From Mycobacterium marinum (GTDB taxonomy: Bacteria; Actinomycetota; Actinomycetes; Mycobacteriales; Mycobacteriaceae): a stretch of DNA of 64,000 nt. The translations under genes were made by a program, and so were the position numbers. This document shows positions 9,073 through 17,406 of this stretch, piece by piece (position 1 is the first letter of the stretch; each line of letters begins with the position of its first letter). Location of the stretch: positions 2,852,001-2,916,000 of the forward strand of contig NZ_CP024190.1 of the NCBI RefSeq assembly GCF_003391395.1, read 5' to 3'. A model generated the notes under the pieces. That model was not told the origin of the DNA. It saw only the letters and a list, made by a program, of their open reading frames with translations, and searched no databases.

Positions 9073-9415
9073 AGTGCGCTCCCATCGGTTCATGACGCCC
9101 CAGGAAAAAAATTGCTGACGGCGCCTTCGAGAATGGCCACGACAGCCGACTGCAACAGGATATAAAGATTCGCGCACTATTGCTGCGATTTCAGCGCAAT
9201 GGTCAATTTAGACGAACCGGGCGGGTCTCTCGAATTCACCCTTTGATGAATTACTCACGGCCTTTTCTTGTGTTCATGCGCACGCATTTTCTAAATCCGC
9301 CATCGGATGAATTTGCTTTTTTGGTTATCGCGCGCACATCGCGGCGTGTCTCCGGGCATGGCCGGTTATTGGCACTGCGTCGCACTTCGACAGGCTGGGT
9401 TGCCTTCGCGCGTCC
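9073..9415. other. Intergenic region upstream of first PE_PGRS gene
   Basis: 343 bases, AT-rich relative to the flanks, without a credible gene. It should contain the promoter of the PE_PGRS gene. It includes the AATTCA-N8-TGAATT palindrome at 9233-9252 and a weaker relative near 9294-9313. Confidence 0.6.
9233..9252. promoter_or_regulatory. Operator-like palindrome AATTCA-N8-TGAATT, copy 1
   Basis: A 20-bp dyad with 6-bp arms, 161 bp upstream of the first PE_PGRS start. Similar dyads lie at 13711-13730, 53518-53537 and 53552-53571. Role as a binding site is inference. Confidence 0.4.
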
Positions 9416-11344
9416 TCAGAGCATGGAATCAATCATCATCTGGGCCGCACCCACATAGCCGGCGCTCACGTCGCTGGTCTCCCGGTAGTCGATGAACGCC
9501 GACTGATGGTTCGATGTGTTCAACAACTCCATGAACACTCCGATGAGGTGGGTAATGCCCAGCTGTGCGGAGAAATCCGCGGTGTAGTTCATCGACGCTG
9601 CCTGTTGGAATTTCTCACTCTGCAGGGTCTTCGTTGTGGGTGCCCCCATCACGTTGACGTTGGTCAAACCGGTCGACTGCGCGCTGATCAACTGATTGAC
9701 ATCGCCCTGCAATACCGCGGCGACATCGGTGCCCTCGGCTGGTTTGACCGTAACGTGTATCGCCGCCGTGTTGTTGGGGTCGAACAGTGTCACCCAGTTC
9801 GGACCCCGGTCGGTCAGCGTCCAGCCCGGCGCGGGTGTGATGGAGATACCGTCCGCGATGGTGATCGCATTCGCCGCGGTCAGCCTGAGTCGTGCACCCC
9901 GCACCGCAGGCGGGAGAGCCGTTGGCGGGTTGACGGGTTGGGAGACGCCGGCCCCCGCCGGCGCTGTCGCCCCAGCATGGCCACCGGGCAGTATCGGCGG
10001 CAGTTTGGTCCGGCCGGTGGTGCCGCTCGAGACGATCAACGCGGTCACCGCCGCGGCGACCAGGACGATCACCACGATGACGGCTGCGACCGTGACCGGT
10101 CGCAGCCGGTGCCCCACCTGCACTCCGTTGCCGGGGAACCGCAGCGGCGGGGGAGTGCGCGGCGGGGTCGCGGGCATCACGGCTCCTGGTTCGGCAGCGG
10201 TTGTTGCCCCCACATCGACAGTGGTGTTGCCACCGTTGGGGGCGGGGTGGCGGGCCAGCGCGGCCGTGGCTGTCCCGCAGACCTGGCAGAAGGCGGCCTC
10301 GGCCTCGATCATTGCGCCGCAGTGGGCACAGACCTGGTGGGTGCCAGGGGCACGCGCCAACGTGGCGGCCCCAGTGAGGGCCGCTTGGGCTTCGGCCAAC
10401 AGCGAGACATGCAGCGCGAAACGCACGCCGAGCAGTCCGGCCGCGCCCAGCACCAGCGCTGCCAAGGTGGTCAGCACGATGCCACGGGTGCCGTAGGGGG
10501 CTAGCAGGACGGTGGCCAAGCCGTAAAGCACCAGCAGCGCCAAACCGTTGGCCAGTCCCGAGACGGTATTGACGCCGACCCCGCGCAGCGGCGCCAGCGC
10601 CATCGCGGCGGCGGTAGCGAAGATGATCGGCTGCAAAAAGCCGAGTGTCAGGGCGATGAACGCGACGTGAGCTGGATCCCCGGCGGTAGCCCCGAGGTGG
10701 GTGAAGGCGCCGCGTTGTATGACCACGCTCAGGCCTAAAGAGAACGCGGCCCCGCTTAGCGAGCAGATGACTACGGCATCGACCGAGTGCCGGAAGGCGC
10801 TGCGGGCGGTCACCAGCACAGGCGGAATCAGCACCGCGACAAAGGTCACCGCCGGGACGAGGATGCCCAATTCCAGGATCTGGGCCATGGTCGGCATCCG
10901 ATGTCGCGGCGCGGCCAGCAGCACCGGCTTGGTGAGGTGGTGTTCGAGCATCCCGACCCCGACACCGAGTGCCAGAGACGCCAGCAGGGCCAAGCCGAGA
11001 ACGCTGATCGGCTCGCCACGCCACACGTCGTGGTCGTGCATATAGGTCAGTACCACCGCGGGCAGCGCAATCGCGGCCAGGATCAGCGCGACTGAGAGCA
11101 TTCCGAATGCGGCGGCGATCAACGCCGTCACCAGCGCCAGCCCGATAGCACCCCGGTAGATGTGGTGGCGTCCCCCGGCCAGGTGCGGCATCAGGGTGCT
11201 CACCACCGCCAGTGAACGCACCGGTTCTTCGGGGTGGGCAGCGAAGTGCCGGGATCTCTGAATGGCGGGATGCAAAGGGGTGCCACAACGAGAGCAGAAG
11301 CGTGCCGCCTCAGGGTGTGGTGTCGAGCAATTCGGGCAGTCCAT
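9416..11344 (-). CDS. Zinc-ribbon multi-pass membrane protein
   Basis: A 642-aa protein of unknown function. An N-terminal zinc ribbon (MDCPNCS then FCSRCGTPL, four cysteines) is followed by about eight hydrophobic segments. A second zinc ribbon (VCAHCG, FCQVCGT) precedes a proline-rich stretch, one more membrane helix (VAAVIVVIVLVAAAVTALIV), and a roughly 180-residue C-terminal domain that should lie outside the membrane. ATG 11344 is preferred over 11362 because GGGAGGAG sits six bases before it. The protein stands alone on the minus strand between two PE_PGRS genes. The extracytoplasmic tail recalls small secreted mycobacterial proteins of the LpqN/MTB12 class, but this is only an impression. 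Confidence 0.8.
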   Translation of the reverse strand: MDCPNCSTPHPEAARFCSRCGTPLHPAIQRSRHFAAHPEEPVRSLAVVSTLMPHLAGGRHHIYRGAIGLALVTALIAAAFGMLSVALILAAIALPAVVLTYMHDHDVWRGEPISVLGLALLASLALGVGVGMLEHHLTKPVLLAAPRHRMPTMAQILELGILVPAVTFVAVLIPPVLVTARSAFRHSVDAVVICSLSGAAFSLGLSVVIQRGAFTHLGATAGDPAHVAFIALTLGFLQPIIFATAAAMALAPLRGVGVNTVSGLANGLALLVLYGLATVLLAPYGTRGIVLTTLAALVLGAAGLLGVRFALHVSLLAEAQAALTGAATLARAPGTHQVCAHCGAMIEAEAAFCQVCGTATAALARHPAPNGGNTTVDVGATTAAEPGAVMPATPPRTPPPLRFPGNGVQVGHRLRPVTVAAVIVVIVLVAAAVTALIVSSGTTGRTKLPPILPGGHAGATAPAGAGVSQPVNPPTALPPAVRGARLRLTAANAITIADGISITPAPGWTLTDRGPNWVTLFDPNNTAAIHVTVKPAEGTDVAAVLQGDVNQLISAQSTGLTNVNVMGAPTTKTLQSEKFQQAASMNYTADFSAQLGITHLIGVFMELLNTSNHQSAFIDYRETSDVSAGYVGAAQMMIDSML

Positions 11345-11782
11345 GTCTCTCCTCCCGGCCATCCAGCGACTAGTTGGGTCGAGGCGGCGCTGGCGTCAGC
11401 TGACCCGGTCCCCGCAGCGCTGAGAGCAGCGAAGGTGCGCAGGGGGGCTCAATGTTTTGCGGCGACTCGAGAAAATCCGTTGCGTCAACTTTGACCGCCG
11501 AGTTGGGCGGCCACCGCGGCCTACCGGGGGCCGCGGCATCCGTCCTTATGCCGTGATCAAGCCCGATTGCTGGACCCACCTCAACCATCGAACCAGTTAG
11601 CCGAGGTAACGGATAGGGGCGGAAGCCCCTAGCGGCGGGCGGCCGCGTTACCCGCCGGTTCTCGGCGATCTTGGTCGCGCCGGGCGCGGTGTCGTGCAGT
11701 GACGCGTCGATCCGGTTCTAGCTGCGATCCCGCACGTCCGAGATGGCGGCCCTCGGTGGTGGTCGCGGGTGCGCCGTTGGGT
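11345..11782. other. Intergenic region between zinc-ribbon gene and second PE_PGRS gene
   Basis: About 440 bases with no credible gene. It holds the promoter side of the zinc-ribbon gene and the 3' side of the PE_PGRS gene. No terminator-like hairpin stood out. Confidence 0.5.
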
Positions 11783-13696
11783 CTAGCCGTGTTGGCCGGC
11801 GTTGCCGGCGGTGCCTGCCACACCGTTGAGCCCAGCGTCACCGTCGAAGTGGATCAGGCCCTCGGCGATGCCACCGGCGCCGCCGGCCCCGAGGGCGCCA
11901 CCGGCCCCACCGGCACCGCCTCTGCCACCGATTCCGGCCGCGCCGTCCACTCCCGAAACCCCGATCAACCCGCCCTGGCCGCCATTTCCGCCGCTGAGCC
12001 CGGCAGCGCCGCCATCGCCGCCGTCCGCGCCGTTGCCGCCGCCGCCGCCGTTGCCGCCGTTGCCGCCCTGGCTCAGCTGACCGCTGGTCGCGTTGCCGCC
12101 ATGGCCACCGGCGCCCCCGGCGCCACCGGCGCCGCCGGTACCCCCGACACCGCCATTGCCGGCGTCGCCGCCGGCACCGCCCAGGCCGAGTAGCCGCCCG
12201 CCGTTGCCGCCGTTACCGCCCACGCCGCCGTTGCCGCCGTTGCCGCCGATTCCCGTCGAGTCGGCGCCGGAGCCGCCGTCCCCACCTTCTTGTCCCTGGG
12301 CGGCGGTACCGGTGGGGTCGAAGTTTCCAGTCGCGGTGCCGCCGTCTCCGCCAGCGCCTCCGGCGCCGCCCGCGGCACCCGTGCCACCGGAGCCGCCAAC
12401 ACCCCCGGTTCCCCCTGCGCCGCCGTTGCCGACGAGCAGCCCGGCGTTCCCGCCGTTGCCACCGGCGCCGGCCGCGCCGCCATTCCCGCCGGATAGGTCG
12501 CTGGCGGCGCCGTTGCCGCCATGGCCGCCCTTGCCGCCGGTGGCCGCTCCGCCCGCGGTCGAGGCGCCTCCGTCCCCGCCAGCGCCACCCGCGCCGCCGG
12601 GGCCACTGCCGTTGGCTCCGTTGCCGCCGTTGCCGCCTTGGTTGTTGTCGAAGCCAAATGTGTCCGTCGCCGCTCCGCCGACCCCACCATCGCCGCCGTT
12701 GGCACCTCCGGAGCCGGCGGCACCGCCGTTACCCCCGGTGCCGCCGATTCCCCCGGCGCCGGTCGCTTCGCCGCCGGTTCCTCCGGTGCCGCCGTTCTCG
12801 CCTGGTGCGCCGCTATCGCCCGTGTGGCCGGAACCGGCGTGACCGTCTCCGGAGAAAGGACTACCCGAGGCCCCGGTTCCCGCGGTCCCGGTCGGGGTGG
12901 GGTTGGTCCCGTCGGTTCCGGCCATGCCGGTGCCGCCCTGCCCGCCGGCGCCGCCATTGCCCAACAGCACCGCGTGGCCGCCGCTGCCGCCCTGCCCCGC
13001 GACACCGCCGTTGACGCCAGCCATTCCCACGCCGCCCATCCCGCCGGCACCACCATCGCCCAATAGCAGGCCGCCGGTGCCGCCGCTGCCTCCGGCGGCG
13101 CCCGCTCCGCCCACGCCTCCCACGCCACCGCCGCCGAACAGCCCGGCGGCGCCTCCCATGCCACCCGCCGCGCCGATGCCGCCGGCGCCACCGTTGCCGC
13201 CGGTGCCGATGAGACCGGCGACACCACCGTCGCCGCCGGTTTGGCCGGCGGCTCCCGAGCCGCCGTTGCCGCCGTTGCCCCACAGCAATCCGCCGGCCCC
13301 GCCGTCGGCGCCGGTTCCGGGAGCACCATCGGTGCCGTTGCCGATCAATGGGCGGCCCAGGAGTGCCTGGGTGGGGGCGTTGACCGCGTTGAGTAGTTCC
13401 TGCAGCGGTGATGCGTTCGCGGCCTCGGCGCCGGTATACGCGAGTGCGCCGGTGTTGAGGGTCTGGACGAACTGGTCGTGAAATGCCGCCATGTGGGCAC
13501 CGAAGGTTTGGTATTCCTGCGCGTAGGTGTCAAATACGTGTGCGACGGCGGTGGATACTTCGTCTGCGGCCGCCGCCGCCACCGAGGTAGTCAGGGCGGA
13601 CGCGGCGGCATTGGCGGTATTGATAGTCGAGCCGATGCTGGCAAGATCCGTTGCCGCCGCTGCCACCATGTCCGGGGCCGCGATCAAAAATGACAC
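11783..13696 (-). CDS. PE_PGRS family protein (637 aa)
   Basis: PE domain at residues 1 to about 95 (SFLIAAPDMVAAAATDLASI), the GRPLIGNGTDG linker, then PGRS Gly-rich repeats to the end. The PE domain and linker resemble those of the PE_PGRS protein encoded at 7210-9072, so the two probably arose by duplication. GTG 13696 begins the PE domain and is preceded by GGGAG. Expected to be an ESX-5 substrate at the cell surface. No C-terminal enzymatic domain is seen. The operator-like palindrome at 13711-13730 lies within the presumed 5' untranslated leader. Confidence 0.92.
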   Translation of the reverse strand: MSFLIAAPDMVAAAATDLASIGSTINTANAAASALTTSVAAAAADEVSTAVAHVFDTYAQEYQTFGAHMAAFHDQFVQTLNTGALAYTGAEAANASPLQELLNAVNAPTQALLGRPLIGNGTDGAPGTGADGGAGGLLWGNGGNGGSGAAGQTGGDGGVAGLIGTGGNGGAGGIGAAGGMGGAAGLFGGGGVGGVGGAGAAGGSGGTGGLLLGDGGAGGMGGVGMAGVNGGVAGQGGSGGHAVLLGNGGAGGQGGTGMAGTDGTNPTPTGTAGTGASGSPFSGDGHAGSGHTGDSGAPGENGGTGGTGGEATGAGGIGGTGGNGGAAGSGGANGGDGGVGGAATDTFGFDNNQGGNGGNGANGSGPGGAGGAGGDGGASTAGGAATGGKGGHGGNGAASDLSGGNGGAAGAGGNGGNAGLLVGNGGAGGTGGVGGSGGTGAAGGAGGAGGDGGTATGNFDPTGTAAQGQEGGDGGSGADSTGIGGNGGNGGVGGNGGNGGRLLGLGGAGGDAGNGGVGGTGGAGGAGGAGGHGGNATSGQLSQGGNGGNGGGGGNGADGGDGGAAGLSGGNGGQGGLIGVSGVDGAAGIGGRGGAGGAGGALGAGGAGGIAEGLIHFDGDAGLNGVAGTAGNAGQHG

Positions 13697-13710
13697 GCTT
13701 TACTCCCATC

Positions 13711-13730
13711 AATTCACTACTCGGTGAATA
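13711..13730. promoter_or_regulatory. Operator-like palindrome AATTCA-N8-TGAATA, copy 2
   Basis: AATTCACTACTCGGTGAATA, only 15-34 bp upstream of the second PE_PGRS start codon, a position where a bound protein could block transcription or translation. Related to the copy at 9233. Confidence 0.4.
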
Positions 13731-13871
13731 TTTCGCGCCGATTTTCACGCAATCCGAATTATCGGAAGTGAATGATTGTATAGCGAGACTTCGTGGGATA
13801 TCTGGATTTTTCGAATACGGATCGGCGTCCCGCTGGACGCCAATTCGGTAGCAGATTCCGCCCGAGAGTCG

Positions 13872-15383
13872 CTAGTGGGCCGGAGGCGACTGGCGTGACT
13901 GAACGGGCCCCAGACTGCCGACCTCGATGGCTGGCAACTGGCCGTCGGCAGCGGCTACCGCGTAGACAGTGGCGGCGGTGTAGAAGGCGTCCTCGGTCAT
14001 CAAGCCACGTTGGGCCAACTCGACCCGATCCACCGGGGTGCCCCACATCGTGCCGAACAGCTGCTTGAGCAGTGCGGGATCCGGGCGACGCAGGTTCAAA
14101 TGTGGTTTTTGACGAGCCAGCTCATCGCGGCGGGCCACCGCGCGTGCGGCCATGAGGCGCCATTCCGGCAGCCGGGGGTCGCCGCGCAGCAGGTCCAGGA
14201 AATGCGCGACGGCAGGCAGGGATCGGGCGAAAAACAAGGTGCGGGTAGTCAGCCGCGCGGACACCGCAACCGCGTCGTCGCCAAGGGCGGAATTTTCTTC
14301 GGCGGTCAGCCACTGCGCCCTGACGTCCTCGGGAAAACCTGCGTCGTCGATGATGCCGGTTGCCAATGCGTAGTGGTGGGCGACCGTCTCCAGCGAGAGT
14401 TGGTAACTGTCGCAGGGGACTTCGGCGGCAGCTAGCGCGGCCCGGTCACCGACGTTGCCGCTGGCGTCGGGGTGGTTCAAACTCCAGTGCCAGGCGGCCA
14501 CCTGCTCCAATGCGGGCAGGTAGGCCCACCGATCGCTGGCGCACAAGCTCAGCAGCGAAAGTACGTCGATATCGGCAACGTCAATGGCGTCGATGGCGTC
14601 GATGGCGTCGATCGCGGGCTCGGCGCTCTCCGCGGTGTCCAAAGCCACCGGCGTCGGCGGTGACCAGCGTTGCCGCCAGCGCTCCGACCACACGGTCGGG
14701 GGTGGGCCGGGCCGCACGGCGGTACTGGCTTGACCGCGGAGCACTTCTTGAAGCGCGAGCACCGCATCGGCGTGTTTGATGTCCACTCGCAAAGACCTCA
14801 ACTGCTTTGCCAGATTCTGGCTCTCGCCGGCGCCAACGGTGTCCAGCAGGCGATTCCAGGTCCGCTGGGTAAACGGTGTACTGCGGGCCGTGTCGATCAG
14901 CTGATCCGCTAAAGCTGCTGGTAGCAAACCGGATTCGACGGCGTGCGCCAAGGTTTGCCGAATGTTGACCAGCGCATCGACGAAGACGGGGTAACCGTCT
15001 TGGGGATCGCCGTGCACCATCCCCACCTCGTCGTCTGCTTCCAGCAGCCCGTCCCGATAGCCTTCGAAAACCCAGCCGTAACCCTCCATGCCGAACGGGT
15101 GCAGCTCGGCGGCTCGCAATGCTCCCATGCTGGACGAACCGACGACCCGAATGCCGTCGGAGATCAGGGTCAGCAGTTCCTTGTGACGCACCGATGCCTG
15201 CTGGAAGAACAAGCCGTCGACAATGAGCAGCGCATCGCCGGGCCGCAGCCCGTAGCCAAGAGCGTGGCCGAACGCGATCGGCGGCACCACCTCAGCGTGG
15301 GGCACCACGGCGTGCACGTCGTCGGCGCCGATCGTGGGCCCGGCCGTGACGACGATCCGTCCGCCGGTTGTCGTGAATGTCAC
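13872..15383 (-). CDS. TfuA-like protein with long C-terminal extension
   Basis: A 503-aa protein. Residues 1 to about 210 match the TfuA core: VVTAGPTIGADDVHAVVPHA, PPIAFGHALGYGLRPGDALL, IVDGLFFQQASVRHKELLTL and SSSMGALRAAELHPFGMEG. TfuA proteins partner YcaO enzymes, and in several systems the pair installs thioamides in peptide backbones, TfuA being thought to help sulfur delivery. The start GTG 15383 overlaps the YcaO stop by four bases (GTGA). The remaining 290 residues are not part of the usual core; they include a 9-bp repeat coding for AID units near residue 260. The extension could recognise substrate, but this is not shown. Confidence 0.85.
   Translation of the reverse strand: MTFTTTGGRIVVTAGPTIGADDVHAVVPHAEVVPPIAFGHALGYGLRPGDALLIVDGLFFQQASVRHKELLTLISDGIRVVGSSSMGALRAAELHPFGMEGYGWVFEGYRDGLLEADDEVGMVHGDPQDGYPVFVDALVNIRQTLAHAVESGLLPAALADQLIDTARSTPFTQRTWNRLLDTVGAGESQNLAKQLRSLRVDIKHADAVLALQEVLRGQASTAVRPGPPPTVWSERWRQRWSPPTPVALDTAESAEPAIDAIDAIDAIDVADIDVLSLLSLCASDRWAYLPALEQVAAWHWSLNHPDASGNVGDRAALAAAEVPCDSYQLSLETVAHHYALATGIIDDAGFPEDVRAQWLTAEENSALGDDAVAVSARLTTRTLFFARSLPAVAHFLDLLRGDPRLPEWRLMAARAVARRDELARQKPHLNLRRPDPALLKQLFGTMWGTPVDRVELAQRGLMTEDAFYTAATVYAVAAADGQLPAIEVGSLGPVQSRQSPPAH
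14586..14612. repeat. 9-bp tandem repeat inside tfuA (GGCGTCGAT x3)
   Basis: Three perfect tandem copies of GGCGTCGAT, which on the coding strand give in-frame Ala-Ile-Asp repeats in the linker after the TfuA core. Copy number changes would keep the frame. Confidence 0.85.
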
Positions 15384-16642
15384 TGGTGCTCCTGCAGCGG
15401 GGTTCGCATCGGCGAGGCTATCGAAGCGGACAAACCGGGGGCTATCACCTTCACCACCGGAACGCAGGCGTCGGCGAATTCGCAGACGACCGCGAGCGGC
15501 TCGGTGCCAGAACGTTTGGTCACCGCGGTCGCTGCGGTGGCCAGCAGCTCGCCCAGCGAGTTGGTGTAGTCGATGTGCCACGCGGTGGGTTCGGCGTCGG
15601 GCATCGATTGCATGGATCGGTGCACCGCCGCATAACTGTGAACCCGGGCGAACCGGTGGTAGATCGCTGAGGGCAGGTCCTCGCGGGCTCCGCTGATGGC
15701 GGTCAAGCGCGATTGTGCGGCTTCGGTGATCGCCCTGGACAGGGCGACATTGGGGTCATGGTGAAGTCCGCTGCCGCTGAACGGAACTTCCAACATCGGC
15801 GACGTCAGCTCGGCGGCGAAGCAATAGAACCCGTCCCACGTGTCGATGCGAGCGACCTGCACTTCGCTTCCAGCTTGGTGGATCATTTGGACCAATTCGG
15901 CGCAGTCGGAGCGGGCGACGTCCTCGAGGGGGACATGGAAAAGGGTCGATCCGGGCTCGGCGGTGGCCATGCCGTGGCGCTCCATGATCTCGTAGAGCGC
16001 GTGCACTGTCGCTTCGTGGTAGCTGTTGCCCGAAGCCAATCCGGTGGTGTCCATGCCGAACATCGGAGGTCCCCAGGAATCGTTGACAGCGACATTCACC
16101 ACGGTGGACAGCCACGGCACGAAGGTCCGTCGGCCGCTCAACAAAGTTGTCGCGACCATCCAGTCGAGCTTGGCCGAAGGGTGATACAGACTGCCAGCCG
16201 GCCGGTTGAGGTCGGCTGGGTCGTAGGTCAGCTCCGCCGTGAGATCCCTTGCCGGCGTTGCCAACATGGTGGGCGTGACGTTTTCAGCGTGCCAGTTTTC
16301 CAGGGACTCCATCACGGCCGACACCTGAGCGGCCCGGTAAGTGGTGGCTTTTCCCTGGCTCACCGACAAGGTCAGGGAGGCGGGGCGCACCGCCTGCACG
16401 GTGGGAATCCCGAGATCGTCGAGCCAGGTCAGGTCGGCGACGCGGGTGATTCCGGCTTGCGCCAGCAGCGGTTGGACCGCCTGCCAGGTTTGATCGGGAG
16501 AAATGGTCCGGTGAGTACCGGCTCGGTGCCCGATCGTGGTGGGGTCGGCGTGCCCGAGGACTCGAACCGGCCAGTGCGACCAATCCGGACCGTTCGGCTT
16601 TTGGGGCAACTGCCGCGTACCAAGCCGTGGAGGTTTGGACAT
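15380..16642 (-). CDS. YcaO-domain peptide-backbone cyclase/thioamide synthase
   Basis: A 420-aa YcaO protein. The three ATP/Mg-binding blocks are readable: SQGKATTYRAAQVSAVMESL near residues 95-114, NSYHEATVHALYEIMERH near 206-223, and DPNVALSRAITEAAQSRL near 293-310. YcaO enzymes phosphorylate a peptide backbone amide to make azolines, amidines or, with TfuA, thioamides. Translation is coupled to tfuA by a GTGA overlap. No adjacent short gene with an obvious leader-core structure was found, so the substrate could be encoded elsewhere or be a larger host protein. The C-terminus lacks the proline-rich PxPxP ending typical of azole-forming YcaO proteins. Confidence 0.9.
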   Translation of the reverse strand: MSKPPRLGTRQLPQKPNGPDWSHWPVRVLGHADPTTIGHRAGTHRTISPDQTWQAVQPLLAQAGITRVADLTWLDDLGIPTVQAVRPASLTLSVSQGKATTYRAAQVSAVMESLENWHAENVTPTMLATPARDLTAELTYDPADLNRPAGSLYHPSAKLDWMVATTLLSGRRTFVPWLSTVVNVAVNDSWGPPMFGMDTTGLASGNSYHEATVHALYEIMERHGMATAEPGSTLFHVPLEDVARSDCAELVQMIHQAGSEVQVARIDTWDGFYCFAAELTSPMLEVPFSGSGLHHDPNVALSRAITEAAQSRLTAISGAREDLPSAIYHRFARVHSYAAVHRSMQSMPDAEPTAWHIDYTNSLGELLATAATAVTKRSGTEPLAVVCEFADACVPVVKVIAPGLSASIASPMRTPLQEHQ

Positions 16643-16701
16643 TACTTCACGCTACTCAGTTCGAGCCGGCACAGGGGCCATGAAAAGTCGCTGAAAAAGA
16701 T

Positions 16702-16753
16702 CCAGCGGGATCTCATCGCGGGGGGGGAGGGGGGCGGCGATGAGACCCCGCTG
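16702..16753. repeat. Hairpin repeat, divergent copy
   Basis: Arms CCAGCGGGATCTCATCGC and GCGATGAGACCCCGCTGG pair with one mismatch around a G-rich loop. It resembles the three copies that follow in stem core (GATCTCA/TGAGA) and loop composition, but lacks their conserved tail. Confidence 0.6.
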
Positions 16754-16810
16754 GCAGTCGGGGATCAGATGAGCGCTGAGCTCTCTCTGTCTGCTGTGCG
16801 AAGTGGTGTT

Positions 16811-16878
16811 CGGCGGGGATCTCAGTACTTGGGGGGGATGGGGGCGAATGAGATCCCCGCCGATGGTCTATTCAGTTA
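16811..16878. repeat. Hairpin repeat, copy 1
   Basis: Perfect 14-bp arms CGGCGGGGATCTCA (16811-16824) and TGAGATCCCCGCCG (16849-16862), a G-rich loop, and a 3' tail ATGGTCTATTCAGTT shared with the other copies. Confidence 0.85.
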
Positions 16879-16923
16879 CTCGGTGTCGCGGAGCGACACG
16901 GTTTTCCCTGTCCAGGGAAGGTT

Positions 16924-16993
16924 CGGCGGGGATCTCAGAACTTGGGGGGGATGGGGGCGTATGAGATCCCCGCCGATGGTCTATTTAGTTGCT
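16924..16993. repeat. Hairpin repeat, copy 2
   Basis: Same arms as copy 1 (16924-16937 and 16962-16975), same G-rich loop with small changes, tail ATGGTCTATTTAGTTGC. Confidence 0.85.
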
Positions 16994-17015
16994 GCCCTTC
17001 GGGTGAAGGGGGGGT

Positions 17016-17086
17016 CGGCGGGGGCCTCAATACTTGGGGGGGGATGGGGGCGAAAGAGGCCCCCGCCGATTGGTCTATTTAGTTGC
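17016..17086. repeat. Hairpin repeat, copy 3 with compensatory changes
   Basis: Left arm CGGCGGGGGCCTC (17016-17028) and right arm GAGGCCCCCGCCG (17056-17068) are perfectly complementary. Compared with copies 1 and 2, GATC has become GGCC in both arms, so pairing is kept although the sequence changed. Confidence 0.88.
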
Positions 17087-17217
17087 GGTGCTGGTAGCGG
17101 GTTCGTTTTCTTGTTTCGTTCCCGCGCTGAAAACCATTCTGCGGGGGGCGCGACCCCGCCGCTATCCCACAACCAGCTGATTGGAAGGGGAAATTCAGAT
17201 CCCCCAACCGCCCGATA

Positions 17218-17247
17218 CTTCTTGTCCCCCGATTGGGGGACAAGAAG
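17218..17247. repeat. Perfect 30-bp palindrome (GTCCCCC-type), copy 2
   Basis: Arms CTTCTTGTCCCCC and GGGGGACAAGAAG surround GATT. It lies about 160 bp upstream of lprJ. It could be a bidirectional terminator without a T-run, an operator or a mobile-element scar. Confidence 0.7.
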
Positions 17248-17406
17248 CGGCTGTCCTAGCGCCTGGCCCCCTCACCACCTGCGGCAAAACGCGTTAGTGT
17301 GCAAACCTTTACCCCACCGAGGCGTGAATGTGACTGTCGTTGAGCACTGTTGTCACACGGTGATTTGTGCGTCCGGAGCTCCACGACTGACAGGTGAAAA
17401 CGGGTG

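Larger units (their letters stand above)
16643..17406. other. Gene-free region with hairpin repeats between ycaO and lprJ
   Basis: About 760 bases without a convincing gene, although long plus-strand frames read through it by chance. It is the 5' flank of ycaO (minus) and of lprJ (plus). It contains one imperfect and three near-perfect hairpin repeats (16702-17086) and the 30-bp palindrome at 17218-17247. Possible peptide starts here lack leader-like features. Confidence 0.7.

Noticed and set aside
12093..13481. Plus-strand Pro-rich open frames across the second PE_PGRS gene
   Set aside because: Same shadow effect of the PGRS repeats.
16702..17086. CRISPR array
   Set aside because: Repeats are palindromic units of about 70 bp with unequal spacing and no constant-length spacers; no cas gene is present.
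16981..17172. 63-residue minus-strand frame as RiPP precursor for YcaO-TfuA
   Set aside because: It only reads across two hairpin repeats, has no ribosome site and no leader-core pattern.
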